5,669 nucleotides of DNA from contig JADFQF010000121.1 of assembly GCA_022561955.1 (NCBI GenBank), positions 1 through 5,669 of the forward strand, read 5' to 3'. A model generated the notes under the pieces. It saw nothing but the letters and a program-made list of their open reading frames with translations. It was not told where the DNA came from and did no database searches. This document shows positions 1-5,603 of the stretch, piece by piece; positions within the stretch are counted from its first letter, which is position 1, and the number at the start of each line of letters is the position of its first letter. The position numbers were made by a program, and so were the translations under genes. This DNA is from Chloroflexota bacterium (GTDB lineage: Bacteria > Chloroflexota > Dehalococcoidia > SAR202 > UBA11138).

Positions 1-455
1 TTCAGGGGCTCGTCCACGGCGATTCTCACCTCGGCGGTCGAAAGCAGACTCCCGACGAACGCCCCTCTGGAGACCTTCTCGCCGAGGTGACTGAGCAGGG
101 CCGCAAGTGCAGGCCGTTTTGTCGAGAGCTCCATTATGACCCTGACGCCTATCTCGGGCCCGGTCGGCTCTCTGCCGAGCTCGGACGCCAAGGTCTTGTG
201 AAGCGCTCTGAGCTCCATCCTGCGCTCCACGTCCAGCCCCAGGCTTACTTCCTGGGCGGCGGCAAGAAGGGCGTGCTGGCCTATCGAACGGAGGTACTCC
301 CGGACGGTATCCGGGGCTTCTTCCGACCGCTCGCGCTCATCCACGTCGACTTCGGCTGCCGCTGACCGCCCCCTGGCGGCGTTGGCGCCTACCTTACTCT
401 GGCCGTTATTTGTTGAAACCATGCCCTCGGCCTCTAGTATTTCCACGCTGTTCAT
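1..455 (-). CDS. Sigma-70 family RNA polymerase sigma factor, N-terminal part (cut by the window edge)
   Basis: Reading the minus strand from an ATG at 455 gives an open frame of 151 codons that continues past position 1. Residues about 49-75 contain DTVREYLRSIGQ followed by HALLAAAQEV. This matches sigma-70 region 1.2, where RpoD-type proteins read DPVRxYLRxxGxxxLLTxxxE. The first 45 residues are acidic and low in complexity, as is usual for sigma N-termini. Residues about 78-151 are a charged helical stretch containing LGREPTGPEIGVRVIMEL, which resembles the non-conserved segment between regions 1.2 and 2.1 in Chloroflexota sigma factors. Regions 2 to 4, which bind the -10 and -35 elements, lie outside the window, so a primary (RpoD/SigA) and a group 2 alternative sigma cannot be told apart. 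An internal ATG at 422 (residue 12) has a better-spaced GAGG eight bases upstream and may be the true start. The family call is fairly secure; the subgroup is not. Confidence 0.85.
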   Translation of the reverse strand, partial: MNSVEILEAEGMVSTNNGQSKVGANAARGRSAAAEVDVDERERSEEAPDTVREYLRSIGQHALLAAAQEVSLGLDVERRMELRALHKTLASELGREPTGPEIGVRVIMELSTKRPALAALLSHLGEKVSRGAFVGSLLSTAEVRIAVDEPL

Positions 456-1090
456 CTATTCGTCCAGTCTCCACTTTCAATGAAAGTATCAGACCTTTAC
501 CTGCAATTCAACTGATTTTCCGCTTGGGAACCGTTTATATCCGGCGATGTAACTCAATCGTAACCTTCAATATTTTCGATTAAAGGAAACTAATATGGAA
601 TAAAACATCTAGAATCGCAGATTCCGGCCCCACTTAATATATACAACGGATTGGGGTGAAGTTGGTTATGGCAACCAGAACATATATGTGCGTCTTCCCG
701 GGATCATGTCGCTCCTCGGTGTAGCGAAGTCCCATGACACCCGTTCGCTCGTGAAGGGGAAGGTTCTGCCCATCTCGTATGGGAGTTACTCTGCCGACGG
801 TCCCATTGTATCAGTTTGGATGCAATATTGCGGCTAAAGATTCGCGAAACTACACACAGGAAATATACATCAGGCATTCGAGCGATCTCAGGCCTCGGAA
901 GCCGTTACGCAAGGTGTAAAAGCACTTTTTCAGCCCTCAATACGACAACGGTTCCGGCGTAGCTATCCAGGGGAAGGCCCACAGTCTGAGGCGCATGTTT
1001 CTTGCGAAGGCTCTTGGCCGCACCGACCCGCGAGGCGGACCTAGACGTCTGGCGGCGTCTCAAGGCCGCGTTCAACGAAGGGCGTCGTAG
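456..1090. other. Non-coding stretch between sigma factor and repeat lipoprotein; no convincing gene
   Basis: About 635 bases separate the lipoprotein stop from the sigma-factor start, both on the minus strand. I see no tRNA, rRNA, insertion sequence or CRISPR repeat here. On the plus strand one frame is open from 637 to 834 and, after a single TAA at 835-837, again to 1041. Its first part reads like a protein fragment (from residue 14, NIYVRLPGIMSLLGV; later LPISYGSYSADGP). It has no ribosome site, and the only usable starts are GTG at 688 and ATG at 706. A minus-strand frame over about 637-813 is also open and also looks plausible, so neither can be called coding. No clear U-tracted hairpin terminator was found downstream of the lipoprotein gene. 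Confidence 0.5.
483..511 (-). promoter_or_regulatory. Candidate sigma-70 promoter for the sigma-factor gene
   Basis: On the minus strand, TTGAAT (511-506) is followed after 17 bases by TACTTT (488-483), which is preceded by TG plus one base as in an extended -10. A transcript would begin near 476, giving a leader of about 20 bases to the ATG at 455 or about 54 to the ATG at 422. The -35 matches four and the -10 three of six consensus bases. The site lies in a clearly A+T-richer stretch (about 480-640), which supports a promoter region. Confidence 0.35.
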
Positions 1091-1882
1091 CTACGGCACG
1101 TTGAAGAGCACGCTTCCAGACCCGTCGGTTAGAACGAGGCTGGGGTCGCCGCCCTCCTGGACCCTGAGGTCGACGCGAGAGAGCGTATCTTCGTCGGCCA
1201 GGACCAGTGACGGCGGCCCGCTGGACGAAGCGGCCAGGGACGCATGAGGCTCGCCGCTGGAATCAAGGAATACCAGGGCCGACAGATCGTCCTTCCACAC
1301 TCTCAGGTCCGCGCGAACATTGCCTCTTGAGTCCAGTATTTTCAGGCCCGCTACGCCGTCGGGTGTGACGCTCAGGCTCACCCTGTCCGTGCCGGTGGAG
1401 TCTGAGAGGACTAGACTTGGAGCACCGTCGTTGCCTACTTTGAGCGCCGACCTTCGTCTCCCCGACTTGTCGAACAGGTCCACGGCAGGTGCTCCATCAG
1501 TTCCCAATGATACCTTGGCCCTGTCTCGTCCGCTCTCGTCCATGAGTATCAGGCCCATCGTGCCGTCCGACATCTCGCCCAGCCTCAACCGCAGACGCTG
1601 CGCGCCGTCGTAGAAGTCCAGGGAAGGGAGGCCGTCCGGGCCGATGCCCAGCTCCGCGCGAGGTGCGCCGAATTCATCGGTCAGGATGAACTTTTCGGCC
1701 GAGATGGTGCCGGGGGACGTCGCCGTTGGCGTAAAGAAGCAGCCGGTCATCATCAGGGCCATGGAAACGCCAAGTGGGGCCACGGATGCACGCCTTATTC
1801 GAGCCGACGGCCTGACACCGCTCTTTAACATCGAAATCAAGTTGAACAGATATCTGCTTGCGAACTGCGCCCGGACCCTCAT
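1091..1882 (-). CDS. Predicted lipoprotein built of eight 23-residue repeats; function unknown
   Basis: I do not recognise a named family. The start is ATG at 1882, preceded by GGGGGAG three bases away; a GTG at 1894 adds four residues but has no ribosome site. Numbering from that GTG, a basic segment (ARIRR, 31-35) and a hydrophobic run end in a lipobox-like LMMTGC with Cys52. This suggests export and lipid attachment to the outside of a membrane. The distance from start to Cys is long for a lipoprotein signal, and Met at -3 is atypical. A short Thr/Pro/Ser linker follows, then residues 71-254 form eight exact 23-residue repeats, and 255-267 begin a ninth. Each repeat has Asp at position 3, usually Gly at 6, Arg at 9, Leu/Val at 12 and Asp-Gly at 17-18. 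Alternating hydrophobic residues suggest a beta solenoid or beta fibre. No catalytic motif is visible. An extracellular structural, adhesive or binding role is only a guess. The gene stands alone, divergent from the CoA-transferase. Confidence 0.82.
   Translation of the reverse strand: MRVRAQFASRYLFNLISMLKSGVRPSARIRRASVAPLGVSMALMMTGCFFTPTATSPGTISAEKFILTDEFGAPRAELGIGPDGLPSLDFYDGAQRLRLRLGEMSDGTMGLILMDESGRDRAKVSLGTDGAPAVDLFDKSGRRRSALKVGNDGAPSLVLSDSTGTDRVSLSVTPDGVAGLKILDSRGNVRADLRVWKDDLSALVFLDSSGEPHASLAASSSGPPSLVLADEDTLSRVDLRVQEGGDPSLVLTDGSGSVLFNVP
1133..1684 (-). repeat. Eight tandem 23-codon (69-base) coding repeats in the lipoprotein gene
   Basis: In translation the region divides into eight units of exactly 23 residues with no insertion or deletion, followed by 13 residues of a ninth at 1094-1132. 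Asp at unit position 3 is present in all nine. Arg at 9 is kept in seven of the eight full units, with His in the seventh. Asp-Gly at 17-18 is kept in units 1 to 5 and decays to Asp-Asp, Ser-Gly and Gly-Gly in units 6 to 8. The DNA units are diverged, so this is an old array kept by structural constraint and not a recent tandem duplication. Confidence 0.85.
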
Positions 1883-1965
1883 ATTCTCCCCCACACTGGC
1901 GAATTCGGCGCGCCTGACCGTGGCGTCAAACGGCTGGCTGAAATCAGGTGGCCGACATATCCTTG

Positions 1966-1996
1966 TATATGGACTGTTTTCTTAGAAAAATGTCAA
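1966..1996 (-). promoter_or_regulatory. Candidate promoter for the repeat lipoprotein gene
   Basis: A perfect TTGACA -35 box lies on the minus strand at 1996-1991. The matching -10 is unclear: CCATAT (1972-1967) sits at 18-base spacing, CATATA (1971-1966) at 19, and the better-looking TATACA at 21. Transcription would start near 1960 and leave a leader of roughly 75 bases before the ATG at 1882. A short inverted repeat (CATAT, six bases, ATATG) overlaps the -10 region and could be an operator, which is speculative. Confidence 0.35.
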
Positions 1997-2244
1997 CTCA
2001 ATGCGGTAGCCGCGCGGTTATGGACGCCGGCCACACCATCCGAAAACCGTGCGGCCCATCTGCCGTAAAAACCCGACGTTATTGGTCCTGCGGCGAACAC
2101 CCCGAGATACGAGCGGCGTCACTCTAGAAGAAACCCACGCAGGTCTGTGTGAACACCTCGATGCCTCCGACGACGTACCCGCTGGAGCGAGCCGGCCGGC
2201 GCGGTTTCGTAACACTCCGGTAACTTAGATTGGTTACGATGTGC

Positions 2245-2278
2245 ATAGGGAGTGGGAGGCCCTACTTTTCACTCCTAT
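2245..2278 (+). other. Hairpin with an alternative fold, just upstream of the terminator-like stem
   Basis: ATAGG (2245-2249), a bulged G, and AGTG (2251-2254) can pair with CACT (2270-2273) and CCTAT (2274-2278), giving nine pairs with one bulge. A competing stem pairs TAGGG (2246-2250) with CCCTA (2260-2264). The two folds use the same 5' bases and exclude each other. Because the element lies three bases before the GC-rich terminator-like stem, it could be part of a small RNA or an attenuator. No known riboswitch consensus was recognised. Confidence 0.35.
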
Positions 2279-2281
2279 CGG

Positions 2282-2339
2282 CCGCCCGGGCAATCTGGTC
2301 AGTCTCAGCGCATCTACCTGCCTGCCCGGGCGGTTTTCT
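2282..2339 (+). terminator. Rho-independent terminator-like hairpin with no gene upstream
   Basis: CCGCCCGGGCA (2282-2292) is the exact reverse complement of TGCCCGGGCGG (2323-2333), giving an 11-base-pair, very GC-rich stem with a 30-base loop. The run TTTTCT follows directly (2334-2339), so the orientation is plus strand; read from the other strand there is no T-run. No plus-strand gene precedes it within the window. It may end a short untranslated RNA starting in the preceding 100 or so bases, or act as a barrier or attenuator ahead of the CoA-transferase gene. The large loop is unusual for a simple terminator. Confidence 0.5.
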
Positions 2340-2374
2340 CCCTCGCGAATCGTGGCCCCTCTTAATGCTTCAGC

Positions 2375-2476
2375 GCGCTCGTGCCGTACCCGCCTTGGCC
2401 GATTGCGAACGATTTTTCCCAGAAGTGAGCGGCGCTCGTGCCTCGCCCGTCGTTCTCGTGACGGATTTTCCCCGAA
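2375..2476 (+). repeat. Two degenerate direct copies of an element of about 45-50 bases
   Basis: The 11-base word GCGCTCGTGCC occurs at 2375-2385 and 2432-2442. Each copy is followed 22 to 26 bases later by a similar block: ATTTTTCCCAGAA (2412-2424) and ATTTTCCCCGAA (2465-2476). Copy one spans 2375-2424 and copy two 2432-2476. The sequence between the matched blocks is diverged. This could be an old duplication or paired binding sites upstream of the CoA-transferase promoter, and chance in a G+C-rich spacer cannot be excluded. Confidence 0.3.
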
Positions 2477-2522
2477 TGCGATGCCACTCCCCGTGGAAGC
2501 ACGCCTGTAAGAAGTAGGAAAG

Positions 2523-2531
2523 TGCTATACT
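2523..2531 (+). promoter_or_regulatory. Extended -10 element for the CoA-transferase operon
   Basis: TGCTATACT (2523-2531) is an extended -10: TG, one base, then TATACT, which matches five of six consensus bases. No good -35 lies 16-18 bases upstream, as is common for extended -10 promoters or ones needing an activator. Transcription would start near 2538 and leave a leader of about 70 bases to the ATG at 2607. Confidence 0.45.
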
Positions 2532-2606
2532 CAGCGCCAAAGGCCGATAAATTCCGAATACCGGCCCGGAGCAGGCGGGTACAAACATCGAGGGAGCGAA
2601 ATATCT

Positions 2607-3848
2607 ATGAGCGCGAATAGAGTCGATGGCGTTGACGGGCCCATGAAGGGCGTGAAGGTATTGGACTGGACGATGTGGCAGTTCGGGCCCGTGGCGGCTT
2701 CCATGCTTGGCGACATGGGCGCCGACGTCATTAAGATCGAGGCGTTGGACGGCGACGTCGGGCGAGCCGTGTCCGTCATGGAGTCCGCTGAGGCCGGCCT
2801 ACCCGCGGGCAGGAACGCCTACTTCGAGACGTGCAACCGGAGCAAGCGAGGCATCGCCGTCAATCTCAAGACCGAAGAGGGCAGGAAGATCGTCCACAAG
2901 CTGGTCAAGAACGCCGACGTCTTCATCCAGAACTTCCGGCAGGGGGTGGCCGAGCGGCTTTCGATGGACTACGAGACGCTGAAAGAGATCAACCCGAAGC
3001 TGATTTACGCCTCGGCGTCGGGCTTCGGCCCGAAAGGACCCGACTCTGGACAGGGCTCGTTGGACGGCTGTGGCCAGGCACGTGCGGGCCTGATGATGGC
3101 CGCCACGCCGCCCTGGGCCAAACACCCCATCTCCGTTCGGGGAGCGCCTTCAGACCAGGTCGGCGGCATTACGCTTTGCCTCGGCATAATATCGGCGCTG
3201 TTTGCGAGGGAAAGCCTGGGAATAGGCCAGAAGGTCGAGGTCTCCCACCTGAGCAGCTCGATGTTCCTTCAAGGACTGGCGATCGGAATGGACCTTCTGA
3301 CCGACAGCAGCTTTCCGACCCTGGACCGCGACAACGTCCGCAACGTGATGTACAACATCTACCTCTGCAAGGACGAGAGCTGGATTCGCATATCCAACCC
3401 GCAGCCGGCGCGCTACTGGGAGCCGTTCGTGAAGTCCATGGACCTGGAATACGTCCTGGAGGACAGCAGGTTCGAGGGCATCGAGGCAGGCGCTGCGCCT
3501 CCACCCGAGCTGCTGAAGATTATCGAGGACAGGTTTGCCGAGAAGACCTTCGCGGAGTGGGACCAGATATTCCGTCAGCACGGATTCATCTACGCGAAGA
3601 TTCAGTCCGTGTCGGAGCTGAAGGACGACCCGCAGGTCATCGCCAACAACTACATCACGGACTTCGACCACCCGTCCATAGGTCCCATCAAGGTCTGCAA
3701 CTTCCCCGTCGCCTTCAGCGAGACTCCCGCAGGGGTGTGGAAGGAGGCTCCGGAGCTCGGTCAGGACACCGAGGCTATTCTTATCGACGAGCTTGGCTAC
3801 GACTGGGACGACATCGTCAAGCTCCAGGAGGCCGAGGCGATACTATAG
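2607..3848 (+). CDS. Family III CoA-transferase (CaiB/BaiF family)
   Basis: The 413-residue product has the usual length and layout of family III CoA-transferases, which move CoA from an acyl-CoA donor to a carboxylic acid through an aspartyl-CoA intermediate in the cytoplasm. Residues 14-45 hold the N-terminal signature (GVKVLDW, then GDMGADVIKIE). Residues 77-93 read NRSKRGIAVNLKTEEGR, and 130-140 PKLIYASASGF. Asp153 in SLDGCGQARAGLMM aligns with the catalytic Asp of the family (usual context YDxxxQAxxGLM). The C-terminus carries the typical LGQDTEAIL followed by a Gly-Tyr helix. I see no Gly-rich GGGGQ loop of the formyl-CoA:oxalate enzymes, so that specificity is not supported. The start at 2607 has GAGGGAG ten bases upstream; Met13 is a weaker alternative. 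A small barrel-like gene follows 64 bases later, probably in one operon. The acid and donor cannot be deduced. The family is secure. Confidence 0.95.
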   Translation: MSANRVDGVDGPMKGVKVLDWTMWQFGPVAASMLGDMGADVIKIEALDGDVGRAVSVMESAEAGLPAGRNAYFETCNRSKRGIAVNLKTEEGRKIVHKLVKNADVFIQNFRQGVAERLSMDYETLKEINPKLIYASASGFGPKGPDSGQGSLDGCGQARAGLMMAATPPWAKHPISVRGAPSDQVGGITLCLGIISALFARESLGIGQKVEVSHLSSSMFLQGLAIGMDLLTDSSFPTLDRDNVRNVMYNIYLCKDESWIRISNPQPARYWEPFVKSMDLEYVLEDSRFEGIEAGAAPPPELLKIIEDRFAEKTFAEWDQIFRQHGFIYAKIQSVSELKDDPQVIANNYITDFDHPSIGPIKVCNFPVAFSETPAGVWKEAPELGQDTEAILIDELGYDWDDIVKLQEAEAIL

Positions 3849-3883
3849 GACGCTGCCGAGTGGGGGTTGTGCACGGGGACTCA

Positions 3884-3913
3884 ATGACAAAAGCTCTAAC
3901 CAAGGAGAATTAA
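3884..3913 (+). CDS. Possible nine-codon leader ORF overlapping the next start
   Basis: ATG at 3884 opens a nine-codon frame (MTKALTKEN) that stops with TAA at 3911-3913, sharing its last A with the ATG at 3913 of the following gene. A weak GGGG lies five bases before its ATG. The overlap would allow translational coupling, and the downstream gene's ribosome site lies inside this mini-ORF. A frame this short arises easily by chance, so this is a weak call. Confidence 0.15.
   Translation: MTKALTKEN
3902..3907 (+). promoter_or_regulatory. Ribosome binding site that fixes the start of the small barrel-like gene
   Basis: AAGGAG with five bases before the ATG at 3913 is the strongest ribosome site in the window. 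It argues for that ATG over an in-frame ATG at 3793, which would add 40 residues and overlap the end of the CoA-transferase gene. Confidence 0.8.
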
Positions 3914-4233
3914 TGTACGTGATACGCAGGATCGCGAGGACGCAGCCGGGTAAAGAGTGGGTAGTGGCAGGTCTGCTGACCAAGATTTGCAACGCATACG
4001 AGGCCAATGGCCGGGACAAGGCGCAGGTCTACATGGGGCGCGGCCTTCCCGGCGACCAGAACGTGGTCTATGCCGAGTGGACACAGGGCAGCATCGAGCC
4101 CAACCGCCTTCCGAGCGTCCCGAAGTCCGTTCTGACCGACAACGCCGAGATGCAAAAGCTGCTTACGTCCTACGACCTCGAGTTCTACGAGCTGGTCACG
4201 CCGGACAAGCTATCAGAGCGAGGCCTGAGTTAG
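3913..4233 (+). CDS. Small protein resembling dimeric alpha/beta-barrel (ABM/NIPSNAP-like) proteins
   Basis: The 106-residue product begins MYVIRRIARTQPGKEW, the strand-then-PGKE pattern that opens many ferredoxin-like dimeric alpha/beta-barrel domains. A helix with LLTKICNAYEANG follows, then a strand pair (KAQVYMGRGLP, QNVVYAEW) and a C-terminal LEFYELVTP strand near residues 90-98. This order fits the fold and the length fits a single domain. There is no signal peptide, membrane segment or metal-binding motif that I can point to. Proteins of this fold include monooxygenases, decyclising enzymes and stress proteins, so the fold does not give a reaction. The gene lies 64 bases after the CoA-transferase on the same strand with no terminator between, which suggests co-transcription and a related substrate. 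The gene is well supported; the fold assignment is by pattern only. Confidence 0.8.
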   Translation: MYVIRRIARTQPGKEWVVAGLLTKICNAYEANGRDKAQVYMGRGLPGDQNVVYAEWTQGSIEPNRLPSVPKSVLTDNAEMQKLLTSYDLEFYELVTPDKLSERGLS

Positions 4234-4269
4234 GGCGAGACGTAATCCGTTTAAACCTAGTCGTGTCGA

Positions 4270-5580
4270 TTACTCCGGCTCGGGGTACAGGATGCCCTCT
4301 TCAAATCTAGTGTAACGCATCGCGCTGATGTCCACGGACGCGCCGCCGTCCACGATAAGCTCGGCCATTACCTGCCCCGTCCCAGGGGCCATGGCGAATC
4401 CGTGTCCGCTGAATCCCGTGGCGAAGTAGAAGCCGTCGACGCCTGGCACTTCCCCTATGACGGGAATCCTGTCCGGCGTTCCATCGATATAGCCCGCCCA
4501 GGCGTTCTCCACCCGCACCAGGCCTGCCAGATGTGGATACAGCTTCTGTAGCTTCTCCATGCCGTCTCGGATCTTCTTGTTGTTCGGCTCCGGCTCAATG
4601 CCCACGGTATGTGCGAATGGATGTCGCCTGGACTCCGACCAGGGCAACCTCCGGCCTATGTCCCTAACGAACTCCCGACCAAGGCGCAGTCTGATGTTTC
4701 GCCAGCTCCCTTTATAGGCTGGCCAAAAATCCTTCATATGCCTGAAGGAGTCCAGCGTTAGATCGTAATCAGCCGTACCGTCGCCCGCCACAATAAGGGA
4801 GCCGTCGATTCGCTGGCGAACGGCGACACCTGCTCCCCATACGTTCATTTCCGTGAATCGCGGCACGGGGTTGGTCCTGCAAACCGTCGCTCTCACCTTG
4901 CGCTGAGGGAGGTTCAGGCCCACCATCCTGCCTATGACACTGGACCATGCACCCGCCGCGCAGATGACAATAGGCGTCCTTATCTCTCCGAGCTCAGACC
5001 TAACGCAGGCAATGCCGCCGCCGGCTACCGTCAGGCCTTCCACCGCGCAATTCGTGTACAGTTTTACGCCGCTCTCCTGGGCAGCGCGCGCGAATGCCGT
5101 CGTTGTCTTAACCGGGTCCGCATGGCCGTTGGTCCGGTTATGGTACGCCCCCGTCCAGTCTCCGTTGATTTCCGGAATGAGCTTCCGCGCCTGGCTGCGG
5201 GAAAGCATCTGCACGTCCATGCCCACTCTCTGCATGATCTCAGTCTGCCGGGTCAGTTTCTGGAACTCTACTTCGTTGTGCGCAAGATACAGCGATCCGC
5301 CCTGTACCCACTCAAGGTCCGCATTCAGCTCGTCGGAAAGCGTGGGCCAGAGGCTTTGAGAAAGCATCTGAAGCTGGGCTTCGTGAGGATTTCGCAGCTG
5401 GCTTACCCAGCCCCAGTTGCGGCTGGACTGCTCCCCGGCGACCTCGCCCTTCTCCAGGAGAACGACGGAAAGCCCCCGCTTGGCGAGGTTATAGGCCGTT
5501 GCACACCCGACGATTCCGGCGCCAATCACGACTGCATCTGCTTTCGACGCCAAGGCTTTCAATAGATTATTTCCCTTCAC
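4270..5580 (-). CDS. FAD-dependent oxidoreductase of the DAO family (amine or amino-acid oxidase/dehydrogenase type)
   Basis: The 436-residue protein has the full DAO-family layout. The N-terminal FAD-binding fold is VVIGAGIVGCATAYNLAKRG (17-36, with Gly20, Gly22 and Gly25), and Glu43 in LLEKG would hold the ribose. The EQSSRNWGWV motif (50-59) is typical of glycine/sarcosine and D-amino-acid type members. NGHADPVKTTTAFARAA (151-167) and ICAAGAW (206-212) are the usual middle motifs. The C-terminal GTPDRIPVIGEV and GFSGHGFAMAPGTGQ close the FAD site. Such enzymes oxidise a C-N bond of an amino acid or N-methylated amine in the cytoplasm, passing electrons to oxygen or to a carrier. The substrate is not evident. 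The frame opens with GTG at 5580. A TTG at 5562 has a well-spaced AAGGGA and would start the protein only about seven residues before the FAD fold, so either start is possible. The gene converges on the CoA-transferase operon with a 36-base gap. Confidence 0.93.
   Translation of the reverse strand: MKGNNLLKALASKADAVVIGAGIVGCATAYNLAKRGLSVVLLEKGEVAGEQSSRNWGWVSQLRNPHEAQLQMLSQSLWPTLSDELNADLEWVQGGSLYLAHNEVEFQKLTRQTEIMQRVGMDVQMLSRSQARKLIPEINGDWTGAYHNRTNGHADPVKTTTAFARAAQESGVKLYTNCAVEGLTVAGGGIACVRSELGEIRTPIVICAAGAWSSVIGRMVGLNLPQRKVRATVCRTNPVPRFTEMNVWGAGVAVRQRIDGSLIVAGDGTADYDLTLDSFRHMKDFWPAYKGSWRNIRLRLGREFVRDIGRRLPWSESRRHPFAHTVGIEPEPNNKKIRDGMEKLQKLYPHLAGLVRVENAWAGYIDGTPDRIPVIGEVPGVDGFYFATGFSGHGFAMAPGTGQVMAELIVDGGASVDISAMRYTRFEEGILYPEPE
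5572..5577 (-). promoter_or_regulatory. Ribosome-site-like AAGGGA inside the start of the flavoenzyme gene
   Basis: On the minus strand AAGGGA at 5577-5572 lies nine bases before an in-frame TTG at 5562-5560, and it directly follows the GTG at 5580-5578, which lacks a clear site of its own. It therefore favours the later TTG start, giving a protein six residues shorter. Confidence 0.45.
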
Positions 5581-5603
5581 CTTACCGGAGCCATCTGCGG
5601 CGA

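Larger units (their letters stand above)
1883..2606. other. 724-base divergent intergenic region
   Basis: This stretch separates the outward-facing lipoprotein and CoA-transferase genes. Several frames are open for 60-95 codons on both strands, but they overlap one another and lack ribosome sites. Their translations are rich in Arg, Ser and Pro without recognisable motifs, which is what G+C-rich non-coding DNA produces. The region instead holds the promoter-like elements, the hairpins and the degenerate repeats listed separately. Between about 2000 and 2240 I see nothing I can name. Confidence 0.6.

Noticed and set aside
87..365. Plus-strand open frame of 92 codons
   Set aside because: It lies opposite the sigma-factor coding sequence, whose region 1.2 motif is recognisable; this is a shadow frame.
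1002..1985. Plus-strand open frames at 1002-1247, 1320-1613 and 1644-1985
   Set aside because: They are mostly antisense to the repeat lipoprotein gene, whose exact 23-residue periodicity and lipobox show which strand codes.
2018..2215. Minus-strand open frame of 65 codons
   Set aside because: Arg-rich, low-information translation with no motif and no ribosome site; typical of G+C-rich spacer.
2231..2340. ZTP (pfl) riboswitch upstream of the CoA-transferase
   Set aside because: The 3' part (CCGCCCGGGCA followed by its complement and a T-run) recalls the ZTP expression platform, but the conserved U of CCGCCUGGGC is C here and the 5' GACUGGCG domain is missing.
2230..2517. Two overlapping plus-strand frames (2230-2517 and 2241-2510)
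   Set aside because: They run through the hairpin and terminator-like stem, lack ribosome sites and have Arg/Ser/Pro-rich translations without recognisable motifs.
456..2606. tRNA, rRNA or CRISPR elements in the spacers
   Set aside because: No cloverleaf with a GTTCGA-type arm, no conserved rRNA words and no regularly spaced identical repeats were seen.
3793..3912. Upstream in-frame extension of the small barrel-like protein to ATG 3793
   Set aside because: It would overlap the CoA-transferase gene and add a Ser/Thr/Arg-rich segment without family features, while ATG 3913 has an ideal ribosome site.
2831..3913. Long alternative plus-strand frame of 360 codons over the CoA-transferase
   Set aside because: It is a +1 shadow; the 2607-3848 frame carries all family III CoA-transferase motifs.
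4934..5565. Plus-strand frames at 4934-5359 and 5122-5565
   Set aside because: They are antisense to the flavoenzyme gene, which has complete FAD-binding motifs.
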